Assembly: GCA_024663395.1 (NCBI GenBank) | Contig: JANFAH010000072.1 | Location: 124,001-188,000, forward strand | Direction of reading: 5' to 3' | DNA length: 64,000 nt | Source of the DNA: Pisolithus tinctorius | Taxonomy: Eukaryota; Basidiomycota; Agaricomycetes; Boletales; Pisolithaceae | Part shown: one piece after another, positions 58,130-64,000 of the stretch | How the letters are laid out: every line of letters begins with the position of its first letter | How positions within the stretch are numbered: position 1 is the stretch's first letter | The notes under the pieces: model-generated | Seen by the model: only the letters and a program-made list of their open reading frames with translations | What the model was told of the DNA's origin: nothing | Database searches by the model: none | Translations under genes and position numbers: made by a program

Positions 58130-59470
58130 GAGACTTTGCTTGCTTCTTTCACCTCTATTCGACTGACTCGTACAAGGAATGCTTAATGGAGCGCCGACGG
58201 TATGCACCTGCGTGCCCCGTATCCTCCCCGGTCAATTGATTGGACTTTCCAGTGTATTTGGTAGGATCCAATTTTACCCCAGAGACGTCTTCCAAATAGA
58301 TTGGCTAATGTATTGTTATAGACCTGTATCCCTATCCCGTGTCCTGTAGTCACAACATCTTGAACAAATGGATATGCATATTTATGGGAATTTCATCACT
58401 GCGGGAGACATATCCGCCGTGGGTTGCCATGAAGACACTTGCAGGCTGAAATCGGATGTTTGGCTGTGTGCTTTTGGTGGTTGACCGAGCAGTACTAGGG
58501 TGTAGGCGAGAAATCATCGACATCATCCGAAAACAGGCGCAGTTCTGTGCGCGCGCACTAACGACCAGTCATCACGGATCTTTCCCGACGGCGTACTGCC
58601 AGGTTAGCGACTTCATCCAACTTGGCGCCGGACCTGTCCAGAGAACCGTTGGGTGGTGCCCGATTGTCACGGTAAACTACGCATGCGCCGGCCTAATCAG
58701 AACACTCGATAAGTTTTTCTGTTGGCAGAACACTTCATTACGATGATAAATGGGAACATCATGATGGCAGGAAGTTTTTGTGAATATGGCTACATGTTTC
58801 TTCGTAATCCAAGCAATCCGTCGGTCTACCATCAGCGCTTGAACTCTGTGGTGCTTACACCAGCGCCCGCTGGTTCGGTGTGAACCGCCTCAGGCGAGCA
58901 TCCTTCAAGGCCCACTTAGGCCTAAGCGAGGGTTGATTAAGATTGCTTGCAATAAAGGGGTCCGCAACGGAAGTAAAAGGACACGATGTCCGTGACTGGC
59001 GCGCGGAGTATAGCCTTCTGACAAACTAAATGTTCAACTTTTGATAATCGATCGGGGGTATGTACGTACATGGTGGTGGAATGGACGCTAGTACAAGACA
59101 TAATGTTTCAGCTGCCATCATCGGTCACCTATTACGGGTACACTAAGTAAAAGCACGGGGACAGAGGTTCACGGACAGTCACAAGTACGAAAGCGATGAG
59201 ATAATAATACCAAGGTAAATTAGGGCGAAGGCGAAGACTCGTTGCATTACTAGAACGAAAGTGTATCGGTCGGTGCATGAAAGGAAGGTAATGGGGGGGG
59301 GAAGGAAGGGCGTCGGGTCGTGTATGGGGGTGACCGCAAGGGTAATTGACAAGATGGTTACACCTGCGCAACGGCAAGGATGAGTGGAGCCCAGGCTCCG
59401 CGGTGAAGTTGAGAAGGGAATTTTCATTTCCTCCTCATTTCCTTCTCTTCTCTTCTCGTTTCTCTCTGTT
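58130..59470. other. Gene-poor intergenic region
   Basis: 1,341 nt with no supportable gene. The plus-strand frame at 58456-58746 (96 codons) has no recognisable domain and is not called. A small inverted-repeat group lies at 58872-58926 (a GGTTC/GAACC hairpin and the palindrome CTTAGGCCTAAG). 3' sequence of the proline-rich minus-strand gene probably occupies the right end. Confidence 0.4.
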
Positions 59471-60091
59471 TCAGACCTCGCAATCTCTTCGAGGAACGTT
59501 GTTATGCATGGAAAAGAATTGCATGCACGTGATGGCATTAGGGGCGGACTCGCAATATTCTCTCGAGGAATGGGAGAACCGCTCGTCGACGCGATGACGC
59601 GCACAACGATCGTGTAGAGCCTGGTGAACGGGAGATTGTTTCTGTGGAGGCTGCAACACCGACTTTTTATCGGTTGGTGCGAGCATAAACTTCGTGGGGA
59701 TAGGAGGTACTGGCGGCGGTGGTAACGCGACGGCGGTACTTGGAGGAGGAGAACGGCAGCGAGGGGATGATGGGTGATCTGAGATATGCTTAGACGTGCG
59801 TGTGGGGAGTCGCCTGTGGAGGGATGGTTTTCCAGTGCCAAAATCGTCGTCGTCGCCAAATAGACTTGCCCGTGCCCTGCGATCCAAACGGTCATAGGAC
59901 CTAGAAGAGACGAGGGTCTTTGGGATGAGTGGATCTCCTATAAGACTAGGATGGACAGGAGGAGAGTATTGTTGTGCCAGGCGAGTTCTGGAAGACTTCT
60001 TGGACAGGGGCGGTGGGGATGGAAGAGCGGCAGGGACGAGTTGTGGCGATGGCAAGGGCGGTGGGGGCGAGGTTGAACGAATGAAAGACAT
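59471..60091 (-). CDS. Proline-rich hypothetical protein
   Basis: An unspliced frame of 206 codons starts MSFIRSTSPPPPLPSPQLVP. It has two stretches that look conserved rather than random, PPVHPSLIGDPLIPKTLVSS and LDRRARASLFGDDDDFG, plus LPPPPVPPIPTKFM. It ends with CMQFFSMHNNVPRRDCEV, just before a possible donor (GAG|GTCTGA). A downstream minus-strand frame (59132-59377) contains a hydrophobic stretch (WYYYLIAFVLVTV) that could be a C-terminal membrane exon, but I found no clean join. No function can be proposed. An overlapping frame in another phase (59179-59895) is considered a shadow. Confidence 0.45.
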   Translation of the reverse strand: MSFIRSTSPPPPLPSPQLVPAALPSPPPLSKKSSRTRLAQQYSPPVHPSLIGDPLIPKTLVSSRSYDRLDRRARASLFGDDDDFGTGKPSLHRRLPTRTSKHISDHPSSPRCRSPPPSTAVALPPPPVPPIPTKFMLAPTDKKSVLQPPQKQSPVHQALHDRCARHRVDERFSHSSREYCESAPNAITCMQFFSMHNNVPRRDCEV

Positions 60092-61364
60092 GGCAGAGAT
60101 GGCCAGAGAGAAAGTGAGTGAGAGAGAAGAGTTCTGTGGAGAGAGAACACAACATTAATTGCAATATTTATACGACCTTTTGTTGTTCCGAAGCGTCAAC
60201 GGACATTCGGAGCGAGTTTGCCATATTCGATCATATGACATGACATGACAGAGGACATGGTGTTCGTGGCGGTGTCGCGCCCTCGGCTCGGCAAGATCTA
60301 CACCCGACTCCTCGTGGTCGTCCTCCCTGACTCGAGTGCGTATGTACATGTAAGAAGGAGTCGACTATCCTCGTTGGAACATCAATGACTCGACAGGCAG
60401 GTGGCAATTAAAATATGCGGCCACTGACTTGTTCGCCGATCACTACTCGTCACATGTTTCCTTCCCAAGTTCGGCCATCCCAACCCCGGATTACATGGGT
60501 CACTAGTATTGGGCGGACCGATGTGTAGGCTTTGAGCTTGGCACAGACGTGGAAGTGGGGGCGGGTGAACAGCTTCTCCCGTCTGAGTTTCTGGGTCGTA
60601 GTCCTATCGACGATACACTGGAAGAACAAAGAAACCCGGGCGACTAATTTACGACACGTCTACCAGTCAACGAGGGTATCTTCTAGCTCAGCCATTTTGG
60701 TCCATCAAGATGGCCAACGCGTGCACAGATATCAGTCCCAACGCAATAAGGCACGACCATAACTCGTGCCTTCATATAATACGGCACCCGACAGCACCTT
60801 TTTTTTTACTAATCACGCAGCTTTGGATGAGGCAATGAAGTGTACGTTTGTGTATGAACCAACTCGATATCCATCATGTAAGTACTCAATGTGGCGGCAG
60901 CTAAGCCTCGAATGACTAGCTTCCCTTGGCATCCCCTTCTTTTCCCCATTACTTTAGTCAATCCCTGTTCCCCTCTGCGCCCTTAACAAGGAAATAGCTT
61001 TGACTATAGTAGACCGTGAAAGTTTGCCATCTGACCTCCGTTGGCCATCGTGTAATAATTCGAGCACTAGCATGTGTGCGGCGGAGATGAACGATCCATG
61101 AAGGGGGTTTATTAGGCTAGAGCGCATCCCGGTAATCAAGATGGAGATGTTTCAACGCCCTTTTTGTAGCCCGGGCATGATTGATTAATGGCTGAGCGCG
61201 TGCACTACCACGGACATCGGGCACCAGGGTTGAATAAACTGGGGGCACGTCAACGACGGTTGCATCTCGCATCCGGTGACTCCAATGACGACCTCCCCCT
61301 GTGGTACACCGACGGGTGGGCGGAAGCGCACGACACATGGTTTGAGTGGTGTGGGAATGACATT
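60092..61364. other. Gene-poor intergenic region
   Basis: 1,273 nt. Only short frames without recognisable motifs, and no RNA gene or mobile element seen. Confidence 0.4.
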
Positions 61365-61580
61365 TTAAATCGCTCCTAGAATCTTCTTCAACCCCTTGAA
61401 GGAACTGCCGCCAGCGCTCTGTTTACGCCCGTTGCGGTTACCAAAGACCTGGCGGACGTCTTCGTACAAGGCATAGTTTTCACGAGGACTCTGTGCGTGC
61501 GTGAAGATGGTAAAGGCGTTGGGGGAGGCAGGGGACGTGGGCAAGAAGGTGGTGGTATGGGCAAATGTAGTGTAGGCCAT
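61365..61580 (-). CDS. Small hypothetical protein (71 aa)
   Basis: A single-exon frame starts MAYTTFAHTTTFLPTSPASP and ends SSFKGLKKILGAI. The Thr/Ser/Pro N-terminus followed by ENYALYEDVRQVFG and a basic, amphipathic C-terminus reads like a real small protein rather than a random frame. I do not recognise a family. The ATG follows CTCGAG in a gene-poor stretch. A longer overlapping frame in another phase (61388-61720) has no sensible composition. Confidence 0.4.
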   Translation of the reverse strand: MAYTTFAHTTTFLPTSPASPNAFTIFTHAQSPRENYALYEDVRQVFGNRNGRKQSAGGSSFKGLKKILGAI

Positions 61581-62394
61581 CTCGAAGTAGTAGGATCTCG
61601 GGAGATGTCAGAGTATCTGTTGTTCGCCACAGGATCCGAGTACAACTGCTGATGGAGAACATACGAGCCAAGTGGGTGCTCGATATATACTCGTGCAGAA
61701 CCAGGGCGGCAGACGAGCAACGACGCGGATAGTCACCATCGTCGCCGTTCGTAGCAGGGAGAAATTACCTTGTCTGGCTATTTTGCATGCAATCAGCCAC
61801 AGGGACCTACACGTTACCGACAATCGAGCGACCGTTGCCTGGCTACAAGGAGGCAATTGTAGCCGATATTTCCTGAACAAGTAATTCCTAAGCGTTCATC
61901 GGTTGCAAGATGTTGGATTGCACCTCGAGGACGCCAGGTGTCGCGTTGAGCGGACAATGGTTCGCTCGGACTTTGCACCTGTTTGACATGGCAAACAAGG
62001 ACAAATAAACTAATCTTTGCTGGAGGTAAATTTTCAAAGGTCGTTCTCTTCAACGATGTTGATCACATTGCTTGGGGAACTTGGTGAGTAGGCCTCTTTT
62101 TTCACACTTGGTTTTTCTTTCCATGGCGGCGATGATTTCAAACTTATTCACACTATCGGAGCGCACTGGTTTCTTTGACTTGCGTGCCATGAATACCAAT
62201 TACAACGGTAGATGAGCCGACCACACTTTTTTTGCATTCCATTTCCTAGCATTGAGCACTTCCGCTAACTTCATTACGGAGCAACAGGGTGAGAACAATC
62301 GAGGTCTCTGCGATGTACTTGATGTGATGTGGGTTCAACGATATATTGTACAAAATTTTGCTCGTTGCACATAACAGTGGAATACATGTGGCGT
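61581..62394. other. Intergenic region
   Basis: 814 nt between the small protein start and the STEEP1 homologue stop. No gene, repeat or RNA recognised. Confidence 0.4.
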
Positions 62395-63126
62395 TCAGGT
62401 GGCACTGTTGGGTTCCTCTTGGTTTGCCTCCAACCTCTCAAGTGCGTCTTTAGGAACTTGGCCCTGTGCGTGCGTCAAAGCGCCCTTCAGGATATACAAA
62501 TACGGTCCAGACTTGACAGGCCAGGGCGTGGACTGGTATCCGACCAATAAATTGCAGCGTGGACATGAGAATCCATACTGTCTTTCGTATACCCCTGACC
62601 TACAGAAAAATCAATTTATGGTTTACCACAGCCTTCACGCCCCACAAGACCAAGGGGGAGGGGAGGCATGAGTGACTATATGGTGTACGCACCTCTCGAC
62701 AAGCACAGGTGCAGCACAGGGACTTGCATTCAATTTGAATACAACCGCTTTCCCCGTCTCGTTTTCCCGACAGCGAATTATGTATGCGCTATCCGTGCGC
62801 CTCCGTGGTAAAGCAGCGAGACTCTTCTCGATGACGAGCTGCCAGAGCGGACCGGAATCATGTTCACCGGGTGCGAGTGAATCTGTGTTGACCACGTACA
62901 ATGAACTCTCCGCATATACAGTCTTCATAAGCAGAGAAAAAAAAAGAGGCGGTGAGCCAGCACAGGAGGTGTAGAACCGGCAACTCACAGTATACCCGGA
63001 GCGCGGCAGCAGCTGACGCCGTCGGTTTGGCTGAAGGGGAGGGGTGTCAGCTGGAGAACAGAACAAGTCTATTGTTTTACCGTCCGTGGAAGAAGAGACC
63101 GCTGAACGAGATACGACCTTGGGCAT
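62395..63126 (-). CDS. STEEP1 homologue (UPF0428/CXorf56 family)
   Basis: Five exons (62395-62599, 62693-62838, 62900-62922, 62989-63030, 63081-63126) give 153 residues. The start MPKVVSRSAVSSSTD is the family hallmark. Then come ALRVYYCICGEFILVIEKSL (Cys-x-Cys), AALPRRRTDSAYIIRC, VFKLNAS and RSGVYERQYGFSCPRCNLLV (Cys-x-x-Cys), then GYQSTPWPVKSGPYLYILKG. The two Cys pairs probably bind zinc. The human member STEEP helps STING leave the ER; fungi lack that pathway, so the ancestral role is likely general membrane or ER-export work. Reconstruction needs a 23-nt exon, which gives the conserved YYCICGEF. The last intron is 93 nt. Confidence 0.85.
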
Positions 63127-63286
63127 GACGACGATGCCTTGGATGTGATACTATTTTCTTGCGAACGGGCTGACACCAAGGCTGTATTTGTGTCACGTGA
63201 TTTGATTTGCCAAGGTCAATTAACGAGTACCGCAATTGTTTGCTGCCGTTCATAAAGCACCCCCACCGGCAACCCCGTCTCTTTTC

Positions 63287-64000
63287 ATGGCAGAGAAAGA
63301 TGCCAGCTCAAAACTTCGAAAGGCCGTCAAGGGTAACCGTCACTAGTCGAGAAATCGTCATGACTGGACTAACGTGCGCAACTCAGAAAACAATCTCTTT
63401 CTTGTCAAAAGACTCATCCAACGAACCGACATGCGCAATCCAGATTCCACCCTCAAACGATACACATCCCTAACCTGGGCTGCTGTGCTTGGACATGAAG
63501 AGATCTTTGAGTTTTTGCTTACCGCTGGCCATGACGACGAGGAACTCAGCAGGGTATTCTTCCTTGCACTCTTTCCTCCGCACAGGCTGACATTTTTGGC
63601 TCTGCAGGACCTTGAGAATAACACGATTCTGATGCTGCTTGCTGATTTCAAACCACCAACACCCAATCCCTATGCTCCTGGCCCGTCTCAGGCTGATCTC
63701 ATGAGCGCCGCACTACGTATGGCCAGACTATACTACGACCGGTATCCTTGGATTCTTGACTGGTCAAATTCGCAAGGAAAGACCGCCCTGCATATGGCTG
63801 CGCTGAAAGGAAATGAGGAGCTCGTTCGCGTGTGTGGTCGCGTGATTTGTTCCGCAGAATTCGAGCTTACTCCATATGCACCCTTTTTCATCCTCAGATG
63901 CTGTGTGACTGGGGAGCGGATTTCGACCTATCAGATAACAAGGGAAATACACCACTTCACTAGTAAAGCCTTTGCTGTATTTTGCTTGAATGTGCGCTAA
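63287..64000 (+). CDS. Ankyrin-repeat protein (5' part; continues past window end)
   Basis: Four exons are visible (63287-63332, 63387-63553, 63608-63829, 63898-63962), the last ending at a GTAAAG donor whose acceptor lies beyond the window. Reading: MAEKDASSKLRKAVKENNLF, LVKRLIQRTDMRN, then ankyrin units RYTSLTWAAVLGHEEIFEFL, QGKTALHMAALKGNEELVR and MLCDWGADFDLSDNKGNTPL (ending HY). A non-repeat spacer (DFKPPTPNPYAPGPSQAD) lies between units one and two. It is a protein-interaction module with unknown partner. Introns are 54, 54 and 68 nt. Confidence 0.82.

Noticed and set aside
57739..58152. Minus-strand frame of 137 codons rich in Ser/Arg/Leu
   Set aside because: It mirrors the Arg-Asp/Glu tract of the WTAP-like gene on the plus strand; low-complexity shadow.
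58456..58746. Plus-strand frame of 96 codons
   Set aside because: No domain, no neighbouring exon and Cys/Arg-rich random composition.
59179..59895. Minus-strand frame of 238 codons
   Set aside because: It overlaps the better proline-rich frame in another phase, and its composition (His/Arg/Ser/Tyr mix) looks like a shadow.

Overview
The window is nuclear DNA of a filamentous basidiomycete, most likely an agaricomycete. The signs are about 30 protein genes packed at roughly one per 2 kb on both strands, about 150 short introns (mostly 45-60 nt, GT-AG, CTNAC-like branch sites 10-25 nt before the acceptor), and protein sequences of fungal type. I worked out exon structures by hand, requiring splice sites, open frames and matching phases at every junction. 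I recognised families from memory, with no database search.

Layout. 1-811: 3' end of an unknown gene (+). 1027-3443: large low-complexity coiled-coil protein (+). 3816-4530: centromeric histone H3, CENP-A (-). 4715-6271: DEDDh exonuclease of the YDR514C/GFD2 type (+). 6361-8145: ceramide synthase LAG1 (-). 8300-10197: RNA exonuclease REX3 (+). 10376-11166: AP-1 sigma (-). 11636-12761: COX18 insertase (-). 12938-13704: ribosomal protein eL6 (-). 14057-15061: HAD pyrimidine 5'-nucleotidase (+). 15127-16634: UPF0183/PHAF1 (-). 16878-18991: DNA polymerase epsilon subunit B (+). 19307-28498: a 2,807-residue FMP27/hobbit bridge-like lipid-transfer protein (+). 29349-32063: methionine synthase MetE (+). 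32475-34179: xylitol dehydrogenase (+). 34502-35828: unrecognised acidic protein (+). 35858-38387: mitochondrial EF-G2 (-). 38586-39576: isoprenylcysteine methyltransferase (+). 39717-40454: uL6/RPL9 (-). 40914-43410: PCF11 (+). 43663-45140: SWT1 (+). 45289-46923: SUR1/CSG1-type glycosyltransferase (+). 47194-49108: MFS transporter (-). 49344-52226: PUS7 (-). 52339-53302: URA3 (+). 53432-55025: DOM34/pelota (-). 55109-56049: PLP1 (-). 56677-58129: WTAP/Mum2-like m6A writer subunit (+). 58130-62394: gene-poor, with two weak gene candidates. 62395-63126: STEEP1 homologue (-). 63287-end: ankyrin-repeat protein, cut by the window edge (+).

This is mostly core housekeeping sequence. I see no biosynthetic cluster, phage, CRISPR array, rRNA, convincing tRNA or transposon. 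Two loose themes stand out: RNA metabolism (REX3, PCF11, SWT1, PUS7, DOM34, WTAP) and lipids (LAG1, SUR1-like, FMP27, ICMT). Nothing shows that either is a functional cluster. The points most worth a second look are a CENP-A that keeps an H3-like ARKS tail motif and has a long loop 1, a WTAP-family m6A component, a STEEP1 homologue in a fungus, four GC-AG introns that all follow AAG, 5'UTR introns ending exactly at the start codon in both ribosomal protein genes, and an outsized first intron in PCF11.
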